Below, in pieces: positions 7,929-16,029 of a DNA stretch of 64,000 bases (its first letter is position 1; every line of letters starts with the position of its first letter). The position numbers and the translations under genes were made by a program. Source of the DNA: an uncultured Muribaculaceae bacterium (lineage in GTDB: Bacteria; Bacteroidota; Bacteroidia; Bacteroidales; Muribaculaceae); assembly GCA_910584525.1 (NCBI GenBank), contig CAJUAT010000004.1:1-64000 (forward strand), in the 5' to 3' direction. The notes under the pieces were generated by a model. It worked only from the letters and a program-made list of their open reading frames with translations. It ran no database searches and had not been told where the DNA came from.

Positions 7929-9052
7929 TAGTAAGCAGAGGTGATTATATACTGAGTCCACTCGGCGAGGGCACTCTGGCCAACTATGATGGAGTGCTGC
8001 GTGGCGAAAGCCGTCTGCAAAGGCATCAGGGCATGTTCGGCCTCCCTGAACCCTTCACAGGCTCTCTTTTCGACCGCTCGTTCCTCAAGGAGATAACTGG
8101 CGCCCGAAATGAGGAGTATACACATTTCGAGAGTATCTGCATAGAGACCATTGAAAGGGGATGTCGTGCTCTGCATATAAGGCCTGATTCGGAGGATACG
8201 ATATTCATAATATCATCCACAAAAGGGAATGTTGACCTTCTGATGGATAATCCGGAGGATGAACGATACTTTCTTGGCACATCGGCACGTAAGATTTCCG
8301 AATATTTCGGCAACCGCAATAGACCGATGGTGGTATCAAACGCCTGCATCTCAGGGGCCTGCGCCCAGATAGCGGGCACTGCGCTTCTGGAGAGTGGCCG
8401 TTACCGCCGGGCGGTGATATGTGGCGCCGACCTGCTGTCGCGGTTCATAGTGTCGGGATTCCAGTCGTTCAAGGCACTGAGCGGGGAACCCTGTAAACCT
8501 TTCGACGCCGGACGCACCGGTCTGAATCTCGGTGAGGCCGCCGCCATGATGATTATGGAAAGAACAGATAATGCAGGCGACGATGAATGGATATGCGTGG
8601 CATCGTCAAACCATAACGACGCCAATCATATATCGGGGCCGTCGCGTACCGGCGAGGGCTCATACCGGGTGCTCTCCGACCTGCTGCGGGTGATACCGGC
8701 CGACAGGATAGCATTCGTGAACCTGCATGGCACCGCAACCAACTATAACGACGAGATGGAATCGATAGCGATGTCGCGTGCCGGACTGGAGAATGTGCCG
8801 GCCAATGGATTGAAGGGGGGTTACGGCCACACACTTGGAGCCGCCGGACTGCTGGAGACCATACTGTCGATGCGTGCTGTGGAAAACGGCACAGTGTTGC
8901 CTACCCGGGGTTTCTCCACCCTGGGCACAAGCAGACCTCTGGACGTATCGCCCGAAGCGAGGGCTACTGACAAGAGGGCGTTCATAAAGATATTGTCGGG
9001 TTTCGGCGGTTCCAACGCCGGCATATGCTGGCAGAAAGGAGGTGCATCATGA
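7925..9052 (+). CDS. Beta-ketoacyl-ACP synthase (pigment KS 2)
   Basis: 375 aa from the ATG at 7925 in an ATGA overlap; an opening from 7874 runs inside the thioesterase gene and is rejected. Thiolase-fold ketosynthase with nucleophile Cys141 in SNACISGACAQ, His269 in NLHGTATNYND, and Lys297 with His302 in GGYGHTLGAAG. It is somewhat shorter than FabF, and its N-terminal portion diverges from the other two KSs of the operon. It could be the elongating or the priming enzyme; sequence alone does not decide. Confidence 0.8.
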   Translation: MIVSRGDYILSPLGEGTLANYDGVLRGESRLQRHQGMFGLPEPFTGSLFDRSFLKEITGARNEEYTHFESICIETIERGCRALHIRPDSEDTIFIISSTKGNVDLLMDNPEDERYFLGTSARKISEYFGNRNRPMVVSNACISGACAQIAGTALLESGRYRRAVICGADLLSRFIVSGFQSFKALSGEPCKPFDAGRTGLNLGEAAAMMIMERTDNAGDDEWICVASSNHNDANHISGPSRTGEGSYRVLSDLLRVIPADRIAFVNLHGTATNYNDEMESIAMSRAGLENVPANGLKGGYGHTLGAAGLLETILSMRAVENGTVLPTRGFSTLGTSRPLDVSPEARATDKRAFIKILSGFGGSNAGICWQKGGAS

Positions 9053-9612
9053 TCAGGGAGCACAGCGTTACGTTACGACCCGGCTTCGTGGCCTTTGACG
9101 GCGTAGAGATTACAGAACTGTCGCCGCTGAAACTTACGGCCATATACAAGAGCCTTGGTGTGGAATATCCCAAATTCTACAAGATGGACCTCCTTGCTCG
9201 ACTCGGCTTTCTGGCCGCGGAGATGCTGATGAAAGGGGGAACAAGAAGAGAGGAGAGAGAAGTGAATGGCGGGGATTATAATGAGTCGGATGGCGGCGTG
9301 ATTCTTTTCGGGCGCAGCGGCTCGTTATGGACCGACAGAAATTATACCGGAACCATCCGCGACATCAGCGCATATTACCCCAGTCCGGCAGCATTCGTGT
9401 ATACCCTCTCCAACATAGTTACCGGGGAGATAGCGATACGTCATCGGCTGCATGGCGAGTCGTCGTCGTACATCCTCGACTGCCGCGACGAAGAGCTGGA
9501 AGAGATGATGGCGGCAAAGGCTCTCGAACGAGGCTGCGGCTTCGTTCTGGCCGGGTGGTGCGACTGCGAGGATGCCGACAAGTATGAAGTAATGATGAAT
9601 CTTTATAAATAA
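9049..9612 (+). CDS. Small ketosynthase-like protein lacking catalytic residues
   Basis: 187 aa from the ATG at 9049 (ATGA overlap). The segment FYKMDLLARLGFLAAEMLMKG and the later SPAAFVYTLSNIVTGEIAIRH resemble the N-terminal half of KS and chain-length-factor proteins (Ketoacyl-synt_2 type). There is no nucleophilic Cys and no HGTGT or GHT motif, and the C-terminal half is missing. It may be a structural partner of KS 2, or a shrunken KS now used as a scaffold. Residues 65-80 form a charged, low-conservation insert. Its stop codon falls inside a 20-bp tandem array. Confidence 0.6.
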   Translation: MIREHSVTLRPGFVAFDGVEITELSPLKLTAIYKSLGVEYPKFYKMDLLARLGFLAAEMLMKGGTRREEREVNGGDYNESDGGVILFGRSGSLWTDRNYTGTIRDISAYYPSPAAFVYTLSNIVTGEIAIRHRLHGESSSYILDCRDEELEEMMAAKALERGCGFVLAGWCDCEDADKYEVMMNLYK

Positions 9613-9728
9613 TGACAAAGCTTTATAGATTAATGATAAATCATTACGATAATGATAAGGCTTTATAAAATAATGATATGTCATTATGATAATGATAGTG
9701 CTTTATAAATTAATGATAAATCTTTATA
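9601..9728. repeat. 20-bp tandem array (six units plus a partial) before the second ACP gene
   Basis: Units start at 9601, 9621, 9641, 9661, 9681 and 9701, with a partial copy at 9721. The consensus is roughly CTTTATAAATAATGATAAG. Units alternate so that a 40-bp higher order repeat is also visible (9621-9660 against 9661-9700). The array is A+T rich in a G+C-balanced operon. It includes the last codons of the KS-like gene and stops 18 bases before the ACP start. Several TAA and ATGA strings occur in it. Confidence 0.9.
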
Positions 9729-9745
9729 GAAAAGAGAAAAAATAA

Positions 9746-10003
9746 ATGGAAGAATTAATAAAGACCCTGAAGGAGCAGATTATAGAGGCGTTGAATCTTG
9801 AGGAGATGAGCGTGACAGACATCGAGGACGATGCCGCGCTCTTCGGCACAGGACTGGGCCTTGACTCCATCGACGCTCTGGAGCTTATAGTGCTTCTGGA
9901 GCGTGAGTACGGCATAAAGTTAAGCAATCCGGCACAAGGGAAAGAGATTTTCAAGTCGGTGCGCAGCATCGCCGAATATGTGAGCGCCAACCGCAAGAAG
10001 TGA
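9746..10003 (+). CDS. Acyl carrier protein 2 of the pigment system
   Basis: 85-residue carrier protein with Ser41 as phosphopantetheine site in GLGLDSIDALEL. Closer to the elongation-type ACP pattern (DSIDALE, LEREYGIKL) than ACP 1. It sits between two tandem repeat arrays and directly precedes KS 3 and the chain-length-factor-like gene, so it may be the chain-elongation carrier. That division of labour is inferred. Confidence 0.9.
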   Translation: MEELIKTLKEQIIEALNLEEMSVTDIEDDAALFGTGLGLDSIDALELIVLLEREYGIKLSNPAQGKEIFKSVRSIAEYVSANRKK

Positions 10004-10019
10004 TCGTTATTGATCGTTC

Positions 10020-10061
10020 ATCGTTGATCACTAATCGTTAATCACTAATCGTTAATCTTTA
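10020..10061. repeat. Heptamer tandem array (ATCGTTA/ATCACTA) before KS 3
   Basis: Six 7-bp units run without a break from 10020: ATCGTTG, ATCACTA, ATCGTTA, ATCACTA, ATCGTTA, ATCTTTA. Related ATCGTT strings extend left to about 10003. The array fills the gap between the ACP 2 stop and the GTG start of KS 3. The reverse complement (GATTAAC, GATTAGT) is the same family as the array at 14059-14093. Confidence 0.88.
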
Positions 10062-10066
10062 TCCAA

Positions 10067-11296
10067 GTGGATAGCCGAATATACATCACCGGAATCGGCA
10101 TCATCTCGGCGTCGGGAAATGGTATCGAGGCCACAGAGGCATCGGTATCAGGCGGTATATCGGGCATCGGCGAGATACGATATCTATCCACCGGGCACCG
10201 ATCCTTTCCCACGGGCGAAGTACCGTACAGCAATGAAGAGCTTGCGGCAATGGCCGGAGTCCTTCCTACGGAGGATGTCAGGGAATTGCGTACGGTTCTC
10301 CTCGGCATCATAGCCGCACGGGAAGCCATGGTCTCCGCCGGTATCGGTCGTGCTGAACTGTTACGGACAGCCTTCATCAACGGTACCACCGTAGGAGGTA
10401 TGGATTATACGGAGCGCCATTTCCGGGAGACTCTCGACAAAAGCGTCGGTGGGGAAGGATGCAAGGCACTTGTCTACAACGACTGCGGTAGCGCCACCGA
10501 CCTTATAGCGAAGACCTTGGGGTCATTCTCCATGCACACCACTGTATCCACAGCCTGTTCGTCGGCCGCAAACGCAATAATCATGGGGGCGCGGATGATC
10601 AAGGCCGGGCTGGTCGACAGAGTGGTGGCCGGCGGTACGGAAGGACTGTCCAGATTCCATCTCAACGGTTTCAACACCCTCATGATTCTGTCAGAGAGTC
10701 GGTGCCGTCCTTTCGACAAAAACCATCAAGGCATAAATCTTGGAGAAGGAGCAGCCTATCTGGTGCTGGAGCGCGGAGAGTCGATGAAGAAACGAGGCGC
10801 GAGACCGTTGGCAGAGCTCATGGGTTACGGGAATGCCTGCGACGCATATCACCAGACAGCCACGTCGGCAGAAGGGGAAGGCCCTTTCCGGGCAATGTCG
10901 GGAGCATTGAAAATGGCCGGTCTGAATCCCGATGACATTGATTATGTGAACTGTCATGGCACTGGCACACCCAACAATGACGCCAGCGAGCTTGCCGCCA
11001 TGCGGAGGGTATGGATAGGATGTCGGTTGCCGCATTATTCCTCCACGAAGGGTCTTACGGGACATACTACGAGTGCATCGGGAGCCATAGAGGCGGTGAT
11101 ATCCGTATTGGCTCTCAACGAAGGGTTCATGCCGGCGTCGGCGGGATGCACAGAGCCTATGGAAGAGGATTATCCTCCGGTCATGCAGACAGTCCGCGGC
11201 TGCACGTTGCGGTATGTGATGAACAATTCCTTCGGCTTCGGAGGAAACGACAGCTCGATGATTTTAAGGAATATGGCTTCAGGCGAAAGGGAATGA
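10067..11296 (+). CDS. Beta-ketoacyl-ACP synthase (pigment KS 3)
   Basis: 409-aa FabF-like ketosynthase with an intact triad: Cys164 in STACSSAANA, His297 in NCHGTGTPNND and His333 in STKGLTGHTTSASGA, preceded by Lys328. Phe-Gly-Gly-Asn near residue 395 matches the C-terminal FGFGG loop. It starts with GTG at 10067; no in-frame ATG lies upstream before stop codons. It is directly followed, with an ATGA overlap, by the Cys-less KS-like protein, the arrangement of a KS with its chain-length factor. This pair is the best candidate for the elongating heterodimer. Confidence 0.88.
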   Translation: MDSRIYITGIGIISASGNGIEATEASVSGGISGIGEIRYLSTGHRSFPTGEVPYSNEELAAMAGVLPTEDVRELRTVLLGIIAAREAMVSAGIGRAELLRTAFINGTTVGGMDYTERHFRETLDKSVGGEGCKALVYNDCGSATDLIAKTLGSFSMHTTVSTACSSAANAIIMGARMIKAGLVDRVVAGGTEGLSRFHLNGFNTLMILSESRCRPFDKNHQGINLGEGAAYLVLERGESMKKRGARPLAELMGYGNACDAYHQTATSAEGEGPFRAMSGALKMAGLNPDDIDYVNCHGTGTPNNDASELAAMRRVWIGCRLPHYSSTKGLTGHTTSASGAIEAVISVLALNEGFMPASAGCTEPMEEDYPPVMQTVRGCTLRYVMNNSFGFGGNDSSMILRNMASGERE

Positions 11297-12288
11297 GCAT
11301 GACGGGAAGGTGTTATATAGTATCAGCCTCGCAGGTGTCGTCGCAGAAGCCTCTGGACGATCCATGGCGTGACGAACCTCTGCGTTATGACGCGAAGTAT
11401 GTGAGGTCGCAGGAGCCTGATGTGCGCGAATATGTCAGTGCCGGGGAAGCGAGGAGAATGTGCAGGTTGCTGCGGAGAGTGGTCGCCACGTCGCTCACCG
11501 CTCTTGCAGATGCCGGCATAGAGGTGCCCGATGCTGTGGTGACAGGTACCGGAATGGGATGTATGGAGAACTCCGAGAAGTTCCTTATCGACCTATGCCG
11601 CAACGGTGAGGCGTTGCTGAAGCCTACTCTATTCATGCAGTCTACCCACAACACCATAGGTTCGCTGATAGGTATACTCCTCAAGGCACACGGCTATAAC
11701 ACCACCTATTCCAACGGGAGCCTGTCGTTCGTCAGCGCCCTTCTCGACGCGTGGCTGCAGCTGCGCGAGGGGGCTGTCGGAAATGCCCTTGTAGGAGCGC
11801 ACGACGAAACCACTCCCATCATGGCCGAGGCTATGGCCATGCATACCCCCGTGGCATCTTTCCTGTCGGAAACGTCGGTATCCATGGTATTGTCGGCAGT
11901 ACCGCACGCCTGCGGCGACCCGGAGGTAACTCGCGTGGAGCTTCGCGACGGTCTGACGCCGGCATATGTGGCAGGGACGATAGATAAGGATAAGCCCTCG
12001 ATTGTTGTCGCCGGTTGCGGAGGATACCTTGCCGACGAGCCTTTCTATGAGGAATTGTTGCGGCTTGTGCCGGAGGATGTGGCGGTTGTGGAGTATAAAA
12101 ATATTTTCGGCGAGAATTTCTCATCGCCGGCCATGGGACTCTATGTGGGCTACAGCATCATGCGCTACGGCACGGTGCCTCCTTTTATGATCAGGAGAGG
12201 GAAGACTGCGGCAAAGCCGGACAGCGTCATGGTGATTACCCCCGACAGTATGGTTACACTCAAAAGGAATGGGTCATGTGGTGGCTGA
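11293..12288 (+). CDS. Chain-length-factor-like ketosynthase homologue without catalytic Cys
   Basis: 331 aa from the ATG at 11293 (ATGA overlap); the longer opening from 11011 lies in KS 3. Residues 75-175 follow the KS fold (VVTGTGMGCMENSEKF, MQSTHNTIGSLIGI, YSNGSLSFVSALLDA, NALVGAHDE). The position of the nucleophile is occupied by Ser/Asn/Gly residues, and no HGTGT or GHTxGAAG motif follows. The second half is short and divergent. By analogy with ApeC-type and actinorhodin-type chain-length factors it probably pairs with KS 3 and sets the chain length. Confidence 0.7.
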   Translation: MSMTGRCYIVSASQVSSQKPLDDPWRDEPLRYDAKYVRSQEPDVREYVSAGEARRMCRLLRRVVATSLTALADAGIEVPDAVVTGTGMGCMENSEKFLIDLCRNGEALLKPTLFMQSTHNTIGSLIGILLKAHGYNTTYSNGSLSFVSALLDAWLQLREGAVGNALVGAHDETTPIMAEAMAMHTPVASFLSETSVSMVLSAVPHACGDPEVTRVELRDGLTPAYVAGTIDKDKPSIVVAGCGGYLADEPFYEELLRLVPEDVAVVEYKNIFGENFSSPAMGLYVGYSIMRYGTVPPFMIRRGKTAAKPDSVMVITPDSMVTLKRNGSCGG

Positions 12289-12635
12289 TACTTCTGAGCG
12301 TCATACAGTGTATGGCCTTGTCGGCAGGACAGGTCACTCTCAAGATAGCTCTCGAGAGGATGCCTTCGTTCGGCTGGACGAGCCGGTTCTGGGTTGAGGG
12401 GGTGTTTCTAAACTGGTGGCTGCTGGCGAGCGGACTGCTGTTTGGCGGCGGGTCGCTGTTGTGGATGTATATCCTGCGCCATTATCCGCTGAGTATCGCT
12501 TACCCCTTGTCGAGTCTCAGCTTTGTGATAGCCACGGTGCTGGCTGTGGTGGTGTTTCAGGAGGCGATACCCTTTACCCGATGGATAGGGGTGTTTATGA
12601 TTATGGCCGGCTGCGCGTTGGTAGCCGTAAAATAG
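12276..12635 (+). CDS. Four-helix EamA/SMR-like membrane protein
   Basis: 119 aa with four predicted membrane helices (about 1-20, 44-65, 70-92 and 97-118). The HYPLSIAYPLSSLSFVIATVLA segment with the following W-I-G-V-F-M-I-M-A-G helix is typical of half-size EamA proteins such as ArnE/ArnF. Such proteins move lipid-linked sugars or other amphiphiles as dimers. A role in flipping a lipid-linked pigment intermediate is plausible, but not shown. It overlaps the preceding gene by 13 bases and is followed by the LolA-like gene after 6 bases. Confidence 0.7.
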   Translation: MWWLILLSVIQCMALSAGQVTLKIALERMPSFGWTSRFWVEGVFLNWWLLASGLLFGGGSLLWMYILRHYPLSIAYPLSSLSFVIATVLAVVVFQEAIPFTRWIGVFMIMAGCALVAVK

Positions 12636-12641
12636 GTAGTT

Positions 12642-13280
12642 ATGAAATTGATACACAGTATATTGGTGACTCTTGCACTGCTGTTGCTGACGGTGGCAGA
12701 TGCCGTGTCGGCGCCGTTGAGTGCGGCAAGGCAGAAAGAGGTGGTGGCGTCGCTGTCTAAAGCGGCTGCCGCAATGTCGTCGATGAGCTGCGACATAGTA
12801 CAGACAAAGCAGATGTCGCTGCTGAAAGACAAGATGGTGTCGCGCGGCAAGATGTATTACAAGAAAAGCAATAAGCTGCGTTGGGAATATACATCGCCCT
12901 ATACCTACAGTTTAATCCTCAACGGCACCAAAGCCTCCATGAAGGGTAAGAACCGCAAGGATGTTGTGGATGTCGACAACAACAAGGTTTTCAAAGAGAT
13001 ATCGCGCATCATGATGAGCACGGTGACGGGAAACGCCTTGACGAGTACGTCGGATTTCACGTCGACAGTTGCCGACGGCAATGCCACATGGGAGGTGACA
13101 CTGCTGCCGAAACGTCGCGACCTCCGACAGATGTTCTCCAAAATAATCCTCTCCTTCCGCAAAAGCGACAGTCAGGTACAGCGCATCCGTCTGTACGAGA
13201 AAAAAGGGGATGTCACCACCATAGAGATGAAAAATATCGTATCACCTGCGCGGCTCAATGATTCGCTGTTTACTATATAG
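12642..13280 (+). CDS. LolA-like periplasmic carrier
   Basis: 212 aa with a cleavable signal peptide (hydrophobic residues 5-20, cut near VSA-A). The mature part has the LolA pattern: SCDIVQTKQ, a RGKMYYKKSNKLRWEYTSPY beta segment, then a strand-rich half barrel. LolA carries lipoproteins from the inner to the outer membrane, and LolA-like genes are regular members of aryl polyene clusters. This one probably carries the lipid-linked pigment or a cluster lipoprotein. It overlaps the next gene by 23 bases. Confidence 0.8.
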   Translation: MKLIHSILVTLALLLLTVADAVSAPLSAARQKEVVASLSKAAAAMSSMSCDIVQTKQMSLLKDKMVSRGKMYYKKSNKLRWEYTSPYTYSLILNGTKASMKGKNRKDVVDVDNNKVFKEISRIMMSTVTGNALTSTSDFTSTVADGNATWEVTLLPKRRDLRQMFSKIILSFRKSDSQVQRIRLYEKKGDVTTIEMKNIVSPARLNDSLFTI

Positions 13281-13716
13281 CCTTGTACTGTTGGCGATGA
13301 CGTTGCCGGTCACGGCAACGTCGCCGCTGCGATACCGCTTCTCGCTGAGTGCGAAAAACGGCGGCATCGAGGGCGTCATGGTCATGAATCGCGAGGATAA
13401 TGATATTGTGGGATGCATGTTCAATGAGTTCGGCGTCTCCGGCATCGATTTCTCCTATAACCTCAACAGGCATTCCGTGAAGCTGCTTCACGTGATGCCG
13501 TTTCTCGACAAATGGTATATACGGATGGTTCTCCGCAGAGACCTGAAATATTGTGTGGAGCTTCTCACGGGGATGCCGTGTGCGCCCGGAAGGAGGTTCG
13601 AAATAAGCTGTGACGACGGCTCCACGACCCTCTCCGACCGACAATATAATCTTACATTCACTTTCTCGCCCCTGGAGGAAACATTGACGGAATATAGCGA
13701 TGGAACTGAGGAATAA
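13258..13716 (+). CDS. Exported protein of unknown function
   Basis: 152 aa. Hydrophobic N terminus MIRCLLYSLVLLAMTLPVTA acts as a signal peptide. The rest is beta-strand rich (YRFSLSAKNGGIEGVMVM, YNLTFTFSPLEE) and could be another small carrier-like domain. No motif is recognised. It occupies the slot where aryl polyene clusters keep small hypothetical exported proteins next to LolA, but no family can be named. It overlaps both neighbours. Confidence 0.7.
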   Translation: MIRCLLYSLVLLAMTLPVTATSPLRYRFSLSAKNGGIEGVMVMNREDNDIVGCMFNEFGVSGIDFSYNLNRHSVKLLHVMPFLDKWYIRMVLRRDLKYCVELLTGMPCAPGRRFEISCDDGSTTLSDRQYNLTFTFSPLEETLTEYSDGTEE

Positions 13717-14095
13717 TCTGTATGAAGTGGAATCAGTCGACAAGGAGATGTCGCGGGTCACGGTGCGGCTAAAGCTCGACAGCGTGATATATTCGGCGCA
13801 TTTTCCCGGCAACCCGGTTACCCCCGGAGTGTGCATCATAGGGATGGCCGTGGAGGCATTCGGCCTTCTGGAAGGTCACACATGGCGGATTGACGAGGTG
13901 GTCAACGCCAAATTTCTTGCAGTGATGTCACCGGCTTCTACGCCTACAGCCCACTTTACCTTCAGCCGCACGGTTGAGACACCCGGCGGCGTCAAGACGA
14001 GTGTCCTGGTGACTGACACGGAAGGGAAGGCGTTGTCCAAGCTTACGGTAAGGATAGTGATAAGTGATAAACGATTAAAGATCAACGATAAGTGA
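13700..14095 (+). CDS. FabZ/FabA-like 3-hydroxyacyl-ACP dehydratase (ApeI-type)
   Basis: 131-aa hot-dog protein. The catalytic-type His34 lies in AHFPGNPVTPGV, the hallmark of FabZ dehydratases, so this is probably the catalytic half of a dehydratase pair with the ApeP-like protein upstream. It removes water from the 3-hydroxyacyl-ACP to give the conjugated trans double bond. The last 11 residues (SDKRLKINDK and neighbours) are encoded by a heptamer tandem array, so the native C terminus may have been replaced or extended by repeat growth. Confidence 0.8.
   Translation: MELRNNLYEVESVDKEMSRVTVRLKLDSVIYSAHFPGNPVTPGVCIIGMAVEAFGLLEGHTWRIDEVVNAKFLAVMSPASTPTAHFTFSRTVETPGGVKTSVLVTDTEGKALSKLTVRIVISDKRLKINDK
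14059..14093. repeat. Heptamer tandem array encoding the end of the dehydratase
   Basis: Five 7-bp units: GATAAGT, GATAAAC, GATTAAA, GATCAAC, GATAAGT. The array runs to the overlapping stop and start of the two genes (TGA of the dehydratase, GTG of the glycosyltransferase fusion). It is the same unit family as the array at 10020-10061 in the opposite orientation. Here it is translated. Confidence 0.85.
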
Positions 14096-16029
14096 GGTAT
14101 CCGGAAGTCGCTGCGGCAATGCGTGCCCATAAGATATGTGTGGTAATGCCCACATATAACAATGGGGCCACTGTAGGCGCGGTAATTGACAGTCTGCTCG
14201 ATTACTGCGGCGACATCATTGTGGTCAACGACGGATGCACCGACGACACTCCCGGGATATTGGCCGGTTACGGCAATGCCGTCACCACAGTATCATACGG
14301 CCGTAACCGGGGCAAAGGATATGCTTTAAAACGAGGACTTGCAAAAGCCCGCGAGGCCGGTTTTGAATATGCCGTGACCATCGATTCCGACGGACAGCAC
14401 AAGGCATCGGATTTGCCGGCGATGGTGGCTGCGGTGATAGAGAACCCTGGAGCCCTGATTATCGGAGCCCGCGACCTCTCGAAGGTCGACATAAACGGCA
14501 AAAGCTCGTTTGCCAATAAATTCTCCAACTTCTGGTTCAGAGTGCAGACGGGCATCAGTCTGAGCGATACACAGACGGGTTACCGCGTCTATCCGTTGAA
14601 ACGGTTGCATGGACTGGGATTGATAACCTCGCGATATGAGTCGGAACTGGAGATGCTTGTCTTTGCCGCCTGGCATGGCATAAGGATAGTGTCGGTGCCT
14701 ATCGACGTTTATTATCCGCCGCGAAACCTCCGTGTGACCCATTTCAAGCCGGCTCTCGACTTTACACGCATATCTGTGCTCAACACTTTCCTCTGTGCAG
14801 GCGCTCTGGTATATGGACTCCCGTGCCGTATGGTCAACGGTCTGCGGCATCGTAAACCGTTTGCCGGCGATTTCAGATGGTTCACGCATTCAGGGGATGT
14901 GCGGCGTTCCACTGCGGTGACGTTGGGAAAATTCCTTAAGTCGTTGTATGCGGCGGCTTTTTTCGTGACATGGACCATGTGTGTGTTGCGCCCCGTGACT
15001 TATCTGCGTTTCCGTTTCGGCAATGTGGGCGAGGAGAGCCGTCTGAGATACCATAAGTCACTGCAGTATCTCTCGAGATTCATATTGCGAAACTTCCCCG
15101 ATGCCCGTACGGAAATCCTTAATCCTCATGGCGAGACGTTCGACAGGCCGGCTGTGATAGTATGCAACCATCAGTCGCATTTCGACCTGCCCTTACTTAT
15201 GTCGCTGTCACCCCGGCTGGTGTTTCTGACCAATGAGCGTGAATGGAACAACCGGTATTACGGGTCGCTGATAAGGCGTGCGGAGTTTCTGCCGGTGACG
15301 GAAGGTGTCGGCGAGCTGCTCCCAAAGCTGGCTGATCTTCGCGACAGAGGCTATAGCGTGGTGATATTTCCCGAGGGTACACGGTCGGCCGACGACAAGG
15401 TGCTCCGTTTTCATCAGGGTGCCTTCCATATAGCCCGCGAACTGCATATGGATGTGGTTCCCATGGTGCTCCACGGTGTGGGACATTATCATCATAAGCA
15501 CGACCCCTGGCTCAGAAGGGGGAGAATGTCACTGTCGGTGCTTCAAAGGGTTCCTTATGATGCCGACGATACGGCAACGCTCCGCAAGACGGCATCCCGT
15601 TTCCGCAGAATTATCATGGAGGAACTTGACCGTATGGCCGACGCCAAGGAGAATACGGCATATTTCCGTAAGTTCGTAAAGTATAAGTATGCCTATACTG
15701 GCTGGCGCAACGTGTCGGAAGTGAAGAGGATACTGCGTCATCACGGTGATTATGCTGGGGAGATCGACAGCATACCTTCGACTACGGGTAGCGTGGCTTT
15801 GCGCAACGCCGGCACCGGGGCGCTGGCATGGCTCATGGCTCTCGTGAACCGCCGCTCCGAGATTTATGCCTATATCAATGAAAAGGAGAATATTGAGCTG
15901 GTAGAGCGGCTTGCCGATGTGCCGGCGAACCTGCATTTTGTGCATGATGTGTGGGATACCCATTTCTCGGCTCGGCACTTCGACAGGATTTATGAGGCCG
16001 ACGGCTCTAAACTGAGAAGGATAAAATGA
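14092..16029 (+). CDS. Glycosyltransferase 2 - acyltransferase fusion with degenerate C-terminal Rossmann-like tail
   Basis: 645 aa from GTG 14092 (ATG at 14119 is an alternative and starts right before KICVVMPTYNNG). Residues 12-235 are a GT2 domain of the dolichol-phosphate-mannose synthase type: VVNDGCTDD, the metal motif DSDG (98-101) and QTGYR. Residues 280-520 are a PlsC-like acyltransferase with NHQSHFD (His360-Asp365) and FPEGTR (426-431). The fusion is known from aryl polyene and flexirubin clusters, where it builds the lipid anchor. Residues 531-645 match the tail of the MMPL exporter in this operon (see findings). Confidence 0.82.
   Translation: MRYPEVAAAMRAHKICVVMPTYNNGATVGAVIDSLLDYCGDIIVVNDGCTDDTPGILAGYGNAVTTVSYGRNRGKGYALKRGLAKAREAGFEYAVTIDSDGQHKASDLPAMVAAVIENPGALIIGARDLSKVDINGKSSFANKFSNFWFRVQTGISLSDTQTGYRVYPLKRLHGLGLITSRYESELEMLVFAAWHGIRIVSVPIDVYYPPRNLRVTHFKPALDFTRISVLNTFLCAGALVYGLPCRMVNGLRHRKPFAGDFRWFTHSGDVRRSTAVTLGKFLKSLYAAAFFVTWTMCVLRPVTYLRFRFGNVGEESRLRYHKSLQYLSRFILRNFPDARTEILNPHGETFDRPAVIVCNHQSHFDLPLLMSLSPRLVFLTNEREWNNRYYGSLIRRAEFLPVTEGVGELLPKLADLRDRGYSVVIFPEGTRSADDKVLRFHQGAFHIARELHMDVVPMVLHGVGHYHHKHDPWLRRGRMSLSVLQRVPYDADDTATLRKTASRFRRIIMEELDRMADAKENTAYFRKFVKYKYAYTGWRNVSEVKRILRHHGDYAGEIDSIPSTTGSVALRNAGTGALAWLMALVNRRSEIYAYINEKENIELVERLADVPANLHFVHDVWDTHFSARHFDRIYEADGSKLRRIK

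Noticed and set aside
10020..10061. CRISPR-like array
   Set aside because: Units of 7 bp without spacers are simple tandem repeats. No cas gene is in the window. The same applies to the other short arrays.
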